Shown here: positions 41,633-51,827 of the stretch, one piece after another
Layout of the letters: every line of letters begins with the position of its first letter
How positions within the stretch are numbered: the first letter of the stretch is position 1
Assembly (NCBI RefSeq): GCF_000308475.2
Contig: NZ_BAFT02000067.1
Span: 33,829 to 97,828, forward strand
Direction: 5' to 3'
DNA from: Nocardia brasiliensis NBRC 14402
Lineage (GTDB): Bacteria > Actinomycetota > Actinomycetes > Mycobacteriales > Mycobacteriaceae
Length of the DNA: 64,000 bases
Position numbers and translations under genes: made by a program
Notes under the pieces: model-generated
The model's database searches: none
Told to the model about the DNA's origin: nothing
The model's input: only the letters and a program-made list of their open reading frames with translations

Positions 41633-42868
41633 GTGACCGTGACCACGCCCTCGATTCCCGCAGGATTCGACTTCACCGATCCAGACATGCTCGCCGCCCG
41701 GCTGCCCGTGGCGGAGTTCGCCGAGCTGCGGCGCACCGCCCCCGTCTGGTGGTGTGCGCAATCGGGCCGGTCGAGCGGCTTCGACGACGGCGGCTACTGG
41801 GTGGTCTCCAAGCTCGACCACATCAAGGAGATCTCCAAGCACCCGGAACTGTTCTCTTCGCATCAGAACGGTTCGATCATCCGGTTCAACGAGGACGTCA
41901 CCGCCGAGCAGATCGACATGCTCAGCGACATGCTGCTGATCAACCTCGATCCGCCCAAGCACACCAAGGTGCGCCGGATCATTTCCAAGGGCTTCACCCC
42001 GCGCGCGATCGAGAGCCTGCGCGCCGCGCTCACCGAGCGGGCGGCCCGGATCGTGCACGAGGCCAAGAAGAACGGCAGTGGCGACTTCGTCGAGCAGGTC
42101 GCCTGTGAGCTGCCCCTGCAGGCCATCGCCGAGCTGATCGGCATCCCGCAGGAAGACCGCAAGAAGATCTTCGACTGGTCCAATCAGATGATCTCCTACG
42201 ACGATCCGGAGTTCGAGGGCGATCATCAGGTCGCCACCGCCGAGGTCATGGGCTACGCGTGGAATATGGCCGAAGATCGCCGCAAGTGTCCCGCAGACGA
42301 CATCGTGACCCAATTGGTCAATGCGGACATCGACGGCGAGGGTCTGGCCTCCGACGAGTTCGCTTTCTTCGTCATCCTGCTTTCGGTCGCGGGCAACGAG
42401 ACCACCCGCAACTCGATCACCCACGGCATGAAGGCGTTCGTGGACAACCCGGAGCAGTGGGAGATCTACAAGGAGCAGCGGCCGCGCACCGCGCCCGACG
42501 AGATCGTCCGCTGGGCCACGCCCGTGAACGCCTTCCAGCGCACCGCCACGCAGGACCTGGAACTCGGTGGACAGCAGATCAAGCAGGGGCAGCGGGTCGG
42601 ATTGTTCTACGGTTCGGCCAATTTCGACGAGGAGGCGTTCCGGGATCCGTTCAGCTTCGATGTGCTGCGCAATCCCAACCCACATGTCGGCTTCGGCGGC
42701 ACCGGCACGCACTACTGCGTCGGCGCGAATCTGGCCCGGCTGCAGATCGATCTGATGTTCAACGCGATCGCCGACGCGATGCCGAACCTGCGTCAGGTGT
42801 CCGAGCCGGTGCGGCTGCGCTCGGGCTGGCTCAACGGCATCAAGCGGTGGGATGTCGAATACGCGTGA
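41633..42868 (+). CDS. cyp125: Cytochrome P450 CYP125, steroid C26/C27 hydroxylase
   Basis: This is a 411-residue P450 that oxidises the terminal side-chain carbon of cholesterol or related sterols. The sequence follows M. tuberculosis CYP125A1 closely: PAGFDFTDPDMLAARLPV, FVEQVACELPLQAIAELIGIPQEDR, I-helix VAGNETTRNSITHGM, RWATPVNAFQRTA, heme loop HVGFGGTGTHYCVGANLARLQID and end LRSGWLNGIKRWDVEY. GTG 41633 has AGGAG upstream. A KstR-like palindrome precedes it. The TetR gene that follows starts 35 bases after the stop. Confidence 0.93.
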   Translation: MTVTTPSIPAGFDFTDPDMLAARLPVAEFAELRRTAPVWWCAQSGRSSGFDDGGYWVVSKLDHIKEISKHPELFSSHQNGSIIRFNEDVTAEQIDMLSDMLLINLDPPKHTKVRRIISKGFTPRAIESLRAALTERAARIVHEAKKNGSGDFVEQVACELPLQAIAELIGIPQEDRKKIFDWSNQMISYDDPEFEGDHQVATAEVMGYAWNMAEDRRKCPADDIVTQLVNADIDGEGLASDEFAFFVILLSVAGNETTRNSITHGMKAFVDNPEQWEIYKEQRPRTAPDEIVRWATPVNAFQRTATQDLELGGQQIKQGQRVGLFYGSANFDEEAFRDPFSFDVLRNPNPHVGFGGTGTHYCVGANLARLQIDLMFNAIADAMPNLRQVSEPVRLRSGWLNGIKRWDVEYA

Positions 42869-42903
42869 CCGCACAGCGGTCCGCACGACCACGCGAGGCT
42901 TCG

Positions 42904-43647
42904 ATGACGCCTAATCTAACCAGCATGAGTAACCCCAGACCCCGGGGCCGCTCGCCGGTCGTGACCGACGCCGAGATCCGGCGGGTGGCCAGGACGCTGC
43001 TGGTCGAACACGGACCCGACGCGGTGAGTTTGCGTGCGATCGCGCGGGCCCTCGGTATCACCGCGCCTGCGCTGTATCGGTACCACCGCTCGCTGGACGA
43101 GCTGATGGAACGGCTGCGCCTGGAGTTCTGCGCCGATCTCGCTGCCGAGCTGTCGGCCGAGATCGCCACCCTGCCCGACGACGGCGTGGTGCAGTTTTTC
43201 GCCATCTGCAAGGGATTTCGGCGCTGGGCGCTGGCGCACACCAGGGAGTTCACCCTGGTGTTCGCCTCGCCCGGCGGCGGCGACGAAGCCAGGGCACTGC
43301 GCCGCTTCGACGAGCCGTTCGGCCGGATCTTCCTCGCCGCCGCGGGCCGGCTGCTGGCCAACTACGACATCGTCACTCCGCCGACCGATGTCATCCCGCC
43401 GGAGTTGCACGAGGACCTGGTGCACTTCCAGACCGAGCTGCTCGCGGCGCTGTCCGAGTCCGGGCAGAAGTTCCCGGCCGAGAAGCTCGACCTGGGCGTG
43501 ATGTATCTGATGATCCAGATCTGGGCGCGCCTCTACGGTCACGTCACGCTGGAGGTCTTCGGCAACTACCCGATTCCGCTCTCCAATCCCGAGGTGCTGT
43601 TCGACGCGATGCTGGCCGATCTGGGGCGCACGGCGGGCCTGAGCTGA
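42904..43647 (+). CDS. TetR-family regulator
   Basis: This is a 247-residue regulator with a clear N-terminal helix-turn-helix: EIRRVARTLLVEHGPDAVSLRAIARALGITAPALYRYHRSLDELMERL. The C-terminal part includes FFAICKGFRRWALAHTREFTLVFASP, typical of the TetR_C group with WHG-like ligand domains. ATG 42904 has GAGG at normal spacing; ATG 42925 is the alternative. It follows cyp125 on the same strand, and may share its transcript. Its link to sterol metabolism is inferred from position only. Confidence 0.92.
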   Translation: MTPNLTSMSNPRPRGRSPVVTDAEIRRVARTLLVEHGPDAVSLRAIARALGITAPALYRYHRSLDELMERLRLEFCADLAAELSAEIATLPDDGVVQFFAICKGFRRWALAHTREFTLVFASPGGGDEARALRRFDEPFGRIFLAAAGRLLANYDIVTPPTDVIPPELHEDLVHFQTELLAALSESGQKFPAEKLDLGVMYLMIQIWARLYGHVTLEVFGNYPIPLSNPEVLFDAMLADLGRTAGLS

Positions 43648-43657
43648 CCGCTGGGCC

Positions 43658-45502
43658 TCAGATGCGGGCTCCCTTGGCGCGATTGCACGAGCGGCACAGG
43701 ATCTGCAGGTTGGCGGCGCTGGTCGCGCCGCCGCGGCTGAGCGGGATGATGTGGTCGAACTCCAGGTAGTGGCTGTCGCCGCATTCGACGCACTTGCCGC
43801 CGTCGCGTTGCCACACTTCGGCTTTCACCTCCTGCGGGATGCTGCGGGTGTCACGCTGGCCGGGGGTGAGGATGAGGCGCTTGGCCACTCGTAGCGCCCC
43901 CTCCAGCGCGGCGGCGACGTGGTCGGGGTCGTTCACGGTGAAGCTGGCGCCGCCGCGCGCCGAGGTCGCCGCGAGCACCACCGTGTTCTGTTCGGTGTGC
44001 ACGGAAACGACACGGGACCACGGCAATTCGACGCCGGTGCCGTCACCGACGAAACGCAGCTTCTTGTTGCTGACGATCAGCCTGCCCTCGGTCAGCCGCG
44101 GCCCGCGGGCCAGCTGGCGGACATGGATGGCGGGCAGATCGAGGTGCACCTTCTCCTCCGGGTCCAGATGCAGTCCCGGCGTGCGCACCACCGGTAGGTC
44201 GCCGGCCCGCAGCCGGGACAGGCTGCGGCCGCGATGCATTCGCCTGCGCAGGTCTTCGATCAGCGGACCGGAGAGCAGCAATTCGGCGACGGCGTGCTCG
44301 AAGGCGGCCAGCTCGCCCTGCTCGACCTCACCGTCGGCGAAGGTGAACGCGACCAGGCGTTCGACGTAGCTCAGTGCCGCGTCGTGCAGCACGGCACGGC
44401 CCGCGTTCTCGTCGATGCGCTGATACCGCAGTGACGCCCACAGCGCCGCCCATTCGGGCCCGCGCGGCCCATGCGTGGTGAGTACCCGCCACGCTTGGCT
44501 GTGCCAGTGCACGAGGAATTCCTCGGTCTCGGCCGTGCACGGCTCGCACGGCGCGAGGCCGCGGAACAGCTTGCGGCGTCGCGGGTTTCCGCAACGGGCG
44601 CAATGGCGCTCGTCCGGTGGGCGGCGCCGGTGCGTGGCCGAGGTCCATTCCGTGCCGTCCCACCAGCGCAGGCGGGCGGAGTTCTCCGGGTCCGGATACC
44701 AGTCGGCCCGTTCGGGATCCGGTGGGGGCGGGGGCGGGGCGGTCTCGACGGGACGGCGGGCGAGATCGACCGGGCGGCCGCCCCGGGCGCGGATCGCGGT
44801 GTCCGGCACCGGCGGAGTCGTTTCGACGCCGATGCGTTCGTCCCCGTGGTGCTGGGTTTCTTCGAGCTGGTGCTGGGGTCCGCGCTCGGCGCGGCCGGGC
44901 AGGCTTTCGCGTGGAAGACGTTCAGGCGAGGGCAAAACGGCAGGTTCGCGCGCCAGCCGCCGACCCGCGGGCGATACGGCTCCGCGCGCTGCGTCGGCCG
45001 GTTCGTCGACGCTGACGCCGAATTCGGTGACCAGCCCGGACAATCCGGTGGACCAACCCTGGGCGATCGCGCGGAACCGCCACTGCCCGTCCCGGCGATA
45101 GAACTCGCCGAACATCAGCGCGGTCACCGGATCGGCGTCCTCGATGGCGAACTCGGTCATCGGGCCGTTCGCGTCGTGAATGGTCAGCGTCAGGCCGGTG
45201 ATATCGCCGAAGGTGCCTGCGTCGACCGATCCACCGATGACGATCCGCTGCACCGCGGCCTCGGTACGGGGCAGCGACACGCTCAGCCGGGCCGTGTTGG
45301 GCGCGGGTTCCTGGTCGATGGTCACGGCCTGCGAGATGTGCCGCGGCGCGTTGTAGAAGACCAGATCCCGGTCGCTGCGCACCGTCCCGGTCGCGCCGAG
45401 CAACAGGGCATGCCCGTCCACCGCATGCGCCGACTGCCACGAAACAACCACGGCAAGAAGGGATGTCGGTACCGGTGCGTTGGCGCCTTTGCTGAGTTTC
45501 AT
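43658..45502 (-). CDS. Multidomain TerD - DUF2510 - zinc ribbon - TerB-like - PH-like - HNH nuclease protein
   Basis: This is a 614-residue protein of unusual layout. TerD-like domain at 1-168 (VRSDRDLVFYNAP, TALMFGEFYRRDGQWRFRAIAQGW); disordered Pro/Arg linker 170-262; DUF2510 at 268-290 (WYPDPENSARLRWWDGTEWT); zinc ribbon C301, C304, C319, C322; helical TerB-like segment 370-430 (ERLVAFTFADGEVEQGELAAFEHAV); beta-rich PH-like segment 440-535; C-terminal HNH domain 555-614 with C571-x2-C574, DHI at 583-585 and C603-x2-C606. DUF2510 usually marks membrane-linked proteins. The nuclease fits a Ter-network effector, possibly antiviral. It follows pabAB by 109 bases and converges with TetR. The domain calls after the zinc ribbon are less certain. 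Confidence 0.88.
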   Translation of the reverse strand: MKLSKGANAPVPTSLLAVVVSWQSAHAVDGHALLLGATGTVRSDRDLVFYNAPRHISQAVTIDQEPAPNTARLSVSLPRTEAAVQRIVIGGSVDAGTFGDITGLTLTIHDANGPMTEFAIEDADPVTALMFGEFYRRDGQWRFRAIAQGWSTGLSGLVTEFGVSVDEPADAARGAVSPAGRRLAREPAVLPSPERLPRESLPGRAERGPQHQLEETQHHGDERIGVETTPPVPDTAIRARGGRPVDLARRPVETAPPPPPPDPERADWYPDPENSARLRWWDGTEWTSATHRRRPPDERHCARCGNPRRRKLFRGLAPCEPCTAETEEFLVHWHSQAWRVLTTHGPRGPEWAALWASLRYQRIDENAGRAVLHDAALSYVERLVAFTFADGEVEQGELAAFEHAVAELLLSGPLIEDLRRRMHRGRSLSRLRAGDLPVVRTPGLHLDPEEKVHLDLPAIHVRQLARGPRLTEGRLIVSNKKLRFVGDGTGVELPWSRVVSVHTEQNTVVLAATSARGGASFTVNDPDHVAAALEGALRVAKRLILTPGQRDTRSIPQEVKAEVWQRDGGKCVECGDSHYLEFDHIIPLSRGGATSAANLQILCRSCNRAKGARI

Positions 45503-45611
45503 CGTCCCCGAACTATGCCACGACCCTCCGACACGCCGAGTCCGCCGGTGCCCTCGTTCGGCGGGGCGGGGCCGCGTAACGCGGGTTTTTCCAGGCCGGG
45601 ACCGCTCCGGC

Positions 45612-47843
<2,232 letters not shown>

Positions 47844-47932
47844 GGTGCCCGAAACCCTACGCCGCACCGATTCCGGCTAACTGTTGTCATGTGCCTTCAG
47901 TTTGCTGATTCCCGTGGTGCACAATGTGGGGC

Positions 47933-48988
47933 ATGTCTGTTGCGCAACCGAGCGGCGTGGATCGTGCACTCGTCGACTTCGCCCTCGTCGGCAAGTGGAT
48001 GGATGAGCAGGGTTTGCCCGCAGGGGAATTCGAAGAGGTGACCGCGCTCGGCGGCGGGACGCAGAACGTCATGCTGCGGTTCGCGCGCGGCGGGCACACC
48101 TACGTCCTGCGCCGTGGGCCGAAGCATCTGCGGACCAAGAGCAACGAGGTGATCCGCCGCGAGGCGCGCCTGCTCGGCGCGCTGAACGGGGCCGAGGTGC
48201 GCGCACCCCGGGTCATCGCCGCGTGCCCCGACGAGTCGGTGATCGGGGCGGTGTTCTATCTGATGGAGCCGATCGACGGCTTCAACCCGGCCAACGAGCT
48301 GCCCGAGCTGCATGCGGGCGATCCCGCGATCCGCAAGGCGATGGGCCTGTCCGCGGTGGAAGCGATCGCCCGGCTCGGCGCGCTCGACTATCAGGCGCTC
48401 GGGCTGTCCGACTACGGCAAGCCCGACGGGTTCCTGGAACGTCAGGTGCCGCGCTGGCTCGGCGAACTCGAATCCTATTCGGCCAACGAGGGTTATCCCG
48501 GCCCGCAGATCCCCGGCGTCGAGCGCACCGGGGAGTGGCTGGAACGCCACCGCCCCGCGCAGTGGACGCCCGGCATCCTGCACGGCGACTGTCACCTGGC
48601 CAACATGATGTTCGCCTATGACGGCCCGCAGGTGGCGGCCATGGTCGACTGGGAGATGTCCACCATCGGGGATCCGCTGCTCGATCTCGGCTGGCAGATC
48701 GCGACCCGGCCGGAACCGGGCACCACCGGCGCGGCGCTGGTCGGCAAGCTGGGCGCGGCGGGCGGGTTGCCCACGCCCGAGGAGATGGTCGCGCATTACG
48801 GGCAGTTCTCCGATCGCGACCTGAGCGCCGTCAACTGGTACACCGTGCTCGCCTGCTTCAAGCTCGGCATCGTGCTGGAGGGCACGCACGCGCGCGCGTT
48901 CGCGGGTAAGGCGCCCAAGCAGGTCGGCGACTTCCTGCATGCCATCACGCTGGAGCTGTTCGAGCGCGCGCATCGCCTGATGGAGTGA
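47933..48988 (+). CDS. Aminoglycoside-phosphotransferase-like kinase (ACAD10/11 type)
   Basis: This is a kinase-fold protein of 351 residues. The catalytic loop is GILHGDCHLANMMF and the metal site VDWEMSTIGDPLLDLGW; the nucleotide loop is ALGGGTQNVMLRF with YVLRRGP. This subgroup resembles the kinase parts fused to acyl-CoA dehydrogenases in ACAD10/11, which phosphorylate 4-hydroxy acids or their CoA esters. That reaction is only a suggestion here. It is followed by a strong palindrome. Confidence 0.88.
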   Translation: MSVAQPSGVDRALVDFALVGKWMDEQGLPAGEFEEVTALGGGTQNVMLRFARGGHTYVLRRGPKHLRTKSNEVIRREARLLGALNGAEVRAPRVIAACPDESVIGAVFYLMEPIDGFNPANELPELHAGDPAIRKAMGLSAVEAIARLGALDYQALGLSDYGKPDGFLERQVPRWLGELESYSANEGYPGPQIPGVERTGEWLERHRPAQWTPGILHGDCHLANMMFAYDGPQVAAMVDWEMSTIGDPLLDLGWQIATRPEPGTTGAALVGKLGAAGGLPTPEEMVAHYGQFSDRDLSAVNWYTVLACFKLGIVLEGTHARAFAGKAPKQVGDFLHAITLELFERAHRLME

Positions 48989-49010
48989 TTGTCGGGATGT
49001 TGGGGAGGAT

Positions 49011-49044
49011 TGGCGGAATATCTATCGCAGGTGATATTCCGCCA
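49011..49044. repeat. Perfect 12-base palindrome arms between kinase and DinB-like genes
   Basis: TGGCGGAATATC (49011-49022) and GATATTCCGCCA (49033-49044) with a 10-base loop. It lies between the kinase stop and the next start. It could be an operator, or a terminator, though no T-run follows. Confidence 0.8.
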
Positions 49045-49060
49045 GGCTAGGTTGGGGCGC

Positions 49061-49591
49061 ATGCCGATCGTTCCCGATGTGAAGAATTGGACCTGGGTCA
49101 TCGAACGGGCTTGTGCCGATTGCGGTTTCGACCCGAACGGTACCCCGTTCGAAGCCGTACCCGCGCTGACCCGGGATACCGCCGTCCGGTTCGCCGACGT
49201 GTTGCAGCGCCCCGATGTCCGGGTCCGCCCGGACGACTCGACCTGGTCGCCGCTGGAGTACGGCGCGCATGTGCGCGACGTGTGCCGCCTGTTCGATTCC
49301 CGGCTGGCCCTGATGCTCGCCGGCACGGCGGACGGTTCGGTGCCGCGCTTCTCGAACTGGGATCAGGACGAGACCGCGGTCGCCGATCGATACGACCAGC
49401 AGGACCCGGCGCGGGTGAGCGCCGAACTCGCGGACGCCGCGGAGCGGGTGGCCCGGTCGTTCGAATCCGTCCCGCTGTCGCAACGCCATCTGCGCGGTGA
49501 ACGCAGCGATGGCTCGGTCTTCACGGTGGACTCGTTCGCCCGGTACTTCATCCACGATCTCGTGCACCACGTGCACGATGTGCGGGGCTGA
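49061..49591 (+). CDS. DinB-like / mycothiol-dependent maleylpyruvate-isomerase-type protein
   Basis: This 176-residue four-helix protein contains TWSPLEYGAHVRDVCRLF and ends FARYFIHDLVHHVHDV. These His residues are those of the metal-binding triad of the DinB/MDMPI superfamily. Members transfer bacillithiol or mycothiol, or act on small organic compounds; the substrate here is unknown. The start, ATG 49061, lies 17 bases after the palindrome. Confidence 0.82.
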   Translation: MPIVPDVKNWTWVIERACADCGFDPNGTPFEAVPALTRDTAVRFADVLQRPDVRVRPDDSTWSPLEYGAHVRDVCRLFDSRLALMLAGTADGSVPRFSNWDQDETAVADRYDQQDPARVSAELADAAERVARSFESVPLSQRHLRGERSDGSVFTVDSFARYFIHDLVHHVHDVRG

Positions 49592-49594
49592 TAC

Positions 49595-49663
49595 TAGAAC
49601 GTGTTCGGGGAGTCGGATCCCTCATGCCGCTGAATTTTCGACGCAGTACTAGAACGCGTTCCA
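49595..49663. promoter_or_regulatory. Two KstR-like boxes upstream of the alcohol dehydrogenase
   Basis: TAGAACGTGTTC (49595-49606) and TAGAACGCGTTCCA (49650-49663), 55 bases apart, both preceded by TAC. The second fits TnnAACnnGTTnnA completely, the first lacks only the final A. KstR controls sterol catabolic genes in mycolata. Confidence 0.65.
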
Positions 49664-49724
49664 CTTTTCTCGTAGTGTGGGTGCAGTCACATATAAGCAC
49701 GTGCATGCGAGAGGGTCGACAGGA

Positions 49725-50855
49725 ATGAAGACGAAGGGCGCGATCCTGTGGGGGATCGACCAACCGTGGTCGGTAGAAGAGATCGAGGTCGGCGATCCGG
49801 TCTCCGGCGAGGTGCAGATCCGGCTGGAGACCGCGGGCATGTGCCATTCCGACCATCACATCGTGACCGGTGCGACGCCGATGCCCGCCTTCCCGGTGAT
49901 GGGCGGCCACGAGGGCGCGGGCGTGATCACCAAGCTCGGGCCGAACTGCCCCGCCGACCTCGCCGTCGGCGATCACGTGATCCTGTCGTTCATCCCCGCC
50001 TGCGGTCGCTGTCCGGCGTGCGTGAGCGGAAACATGGCGCTGTGCGACCTCGGCGCCGGCCTGCTGATGGGTCAGGCGATCAGCGACGGCACCTACCGGA
50101 TCCAGGCACGCGGCGAGAACGTCATCCCGATGTGCCTGCTCGGCACCTTCTCGCCGTACATGACGGTGCACCACACCTCCGTGGTGAAGATCGATCCCAG
50201 CATTCCGTTCGAGGTGGCCTGCCTGGTCGGCTGCGGCGTGCCCACCGGCTTCGGCTCGTCCACCCACGTGGCCAAGGTCGAGCCCGGGGAGACCGTGGTG
50301 ATCGCGGGCATCGGCGGTGTCGGCATGAGCGCGCTGCAGGGCGCGGTGCTCTCCGGCGCGTCGAAAGTCGTGGCCATCGACCCGAATCCGTGGAAGCGGG
50401 AGCAGGCGCAGAAGTTCGGCGCCACGCACACCTACGAGAGCATGGCCGCCGCGATCATGCCGCTGATGGACGCCACCGAGGGGCGGATGGCGGAGAAGGT
50501 CATCCTCACCATGGGTGAGATGCACGGCGACTACATCGAAGAGGGCCTGATCCTCACTGCCAAGGCGGGCACCCTGGTCGTCACCTCGATGGGCCGGATG
50601 GACGCCGGCGAGGTGAAGATGAACAGCTTCCTGCTGTCCATGTTGCAGAAGACGGTGAAGGGCTGCATCTTCGGCGGTGGCAACGCCCGCCAGGACGCCC
50701 CGAACCTGCTGCGCCTCTACAAGGCAGGCCAGCTCAACCTCGACGACATGGTCACCCGCAGCTACTCCCTGGAGGAGATCAACCAGGGTTACCAGGACAT
50801 GCTCGACGGCAAGAACATTCGCGGCATCATCAAGTACACCGAAGCCGACTGGTGA
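49725..50855 (+). CDS. NDMA-dependent zinc alcohol dehydrogenase
   Basis: This enzyme of 376 residues belongs to the family of actinobacterial dehydrogenases that hold NAD(P)H tightly and are assayed with N,N-dimethyl-p-nitrosoaniline. Zinc ligands are seen in GMCHSDHHIVTG, GGHEGAGVI and the structural cluster IPACGRCPACVSGNMALC; the nucleotide fold is VVIAGIGGVGMSALQGAVL. It may oxidise steroid or side-chain alcohols, since two KstR-like boxes precede it. Start at ATG 49725 after ACAGGA. Confidence 0.93.
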   Translation: MKTKGAILWGIDQPWSVEEIEVGDPVSGEVQIRLETAGMCHSDHHIVTGATPMPAFPVMGGHEGAGVITKLGPNCPADLAVGDHVILSFIPACGRCPACVSGNMALCDLGAGLLMGQAISDGTYRIQARGENVIPMCLLGTFSPYMTVHHTSVVKIDPSIPFEVACLVGCGVPTGFGSSTHVAKVEPGETVVIAGIGGVGMSALQGAVLSGASKVVAIDPNPWKREQAQKFGATHTYESMAAAIMPLMDATEGRMAEKVILTMGEMHGDYIEEGLILTAKAGTLVVTSMGRMDAGEVKMNSFLLSMLQKTVKGCIFGGGNARQDAPNLLRLYKAGQLNLDDMVTRSYSLEEINQGYQDMLDGKNIRGIIKYTEADW

Positions 50856-50862
50856 TCCGCCT

Positions 50863-50891
50863 CCGCGAGTGGCGCGCTGTGCCACTCGCGG
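50863..50891. terminator. Bidirectional terminator
   Basis: CCGCGAGTGGC/GCCACTCGCGG: perfect 11-base stem with loop GCGCTGT, between the convergent dehydrogenase and DUF1801 genes. Confidence 0.8.
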
Positions 50892-50897
50892 CAGCGG

Positions 50898-51245
50898 TCA
50901 GCGGCGGGCGGCCAGTTTGGTGGCGATATCGGCGATCAGGTCGTAGGGGATCGGTTTGGTGAGCGGGAACTTGAGGGTTCCCTTTCCGGCGCGATACGGC
51001 TCGACGGCGCGCTCGAAGGCCTTGTCGCCCGCCGGGATCGGATACACGCTGACGTGGTGTTTCCAGCCGGCGAAGTGGACGACATTGTGGCCGTTCACCT
51101 TGAACGTCGGGATGTCATAGCTGATCGCCTCGGTCGCCTCGGGCAGCACGCGTTTGATGCTGTCCCGGATCTCCTCGAGGATGCTGCGCACATCTTCGGG
51201 AAACGACGCGATATAGGTGTCGACGGTTGCGGTCTGCTCTACCAC
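50898..51245 (-). CDS. DUF1801/YdhG-like protein
   Basis: This 115-residue protein has the family layout: VDTYIASFPEDVRSILEEIRDSIKRVLPEATEAISYDIPTFKVNG, HHVSVYPIPAG and GKGTLKFPLTKPIPYDLI. The family includes Bacillus proteins proposed to act as iron chaperones, but the function in actinobacteria is not established. It starts at GTG 51245. Confidence 0.9.
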   Translation of the reverse strand: MVEQTATVDTYIASFPEDVRSILEEIRDSIKRVLPEATEAISYDIPTFKVNGHNVVHFAGWKHHVSVYPIPAGDKAFERAVEPYRAGKGTLKFPLTKPIPYDLIADIATKLAARR

Positions 51246-51322
51246 GAGGTGCCTCGATTCCGTGAGCGGCTATCGATTGCGTCGTTGCGAAAGTGGAGCA
51301 TCGCCAGTGTAAGCAGACTGCG

Positions 51323-51820
51323 CTACACCTTCTTGCGATACCAGCACTGCGCATAGGGCTGGTCGTTGTGCGGTGCCGACTCCCGGTATCCGAGCCGCGC
51401 GTACAACGCCCGAGCTTCCACCAGATCCCGCCGGGTGTCCAGCACGATCTGCTCGGCTCCCAGCTCGCGCGCGGCGTCCTCGGCCGCCGCCACGAGCAGT
51501 GCGGCTCCGCCCTTACCGCGCATATCCGCCCGCACGAACACGCGTTTCAACTCCGCGGTCGCGGCATCCAGCAGGTGCACGCCCGCCGTGCCTACCGCCT
51601 CGCCGTCGAGCCGCCCCACCAGCAGAACCCCGCGCGGCGGCGCGAATTCGTGCCCGCGCACCGCCGCGATCTCCCGCTCCAGCTCCGCCGGATCGGTCGC
51701 CCTGCCCTCGTGCAGCCGATACCAGCGGTCGCTGACCTCGGTGTAGTAGGCGCGCCACAACCGCGCCGCCGTCGCGGAGTCGAACGGCTCGGCCGTGACG
51801 ATCCAGGTGCTCGCGGTCAC
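51323..51820 (-). CDS. GNAT-family N-acetyltransferase
   Basis: This is an acetyl-CoA-dependent acyltransferase of 165 residues. The acetyl-CoA site is seen in AELKRVFVRADMRGKGGAALLVAAAEDAARELG (R/QxxGxG/A) and the C-terminal ARALYARLGYRESAP. The substrate is unknown. It is transcribed 7 bases after the serine hydrolase gene on the same strand. Confidence 0.93.
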   Translation of the reverse strand: MTASTWIVTAEPFDSATAARLWRAYYTEVSDRWYRLHEGRATDPAELEREIAAVRGHEFAPPRGVLLVGRLDGEAVGTAGVHLLDAATAELKRVFVRADMRGKGGAALLVAAAEDAARELGAEQIVLDTRRDLVEARALYARLGYRESAPHNDQPYAQCWYRKKV

Positions 51821-51827
51821 GGCGCGC

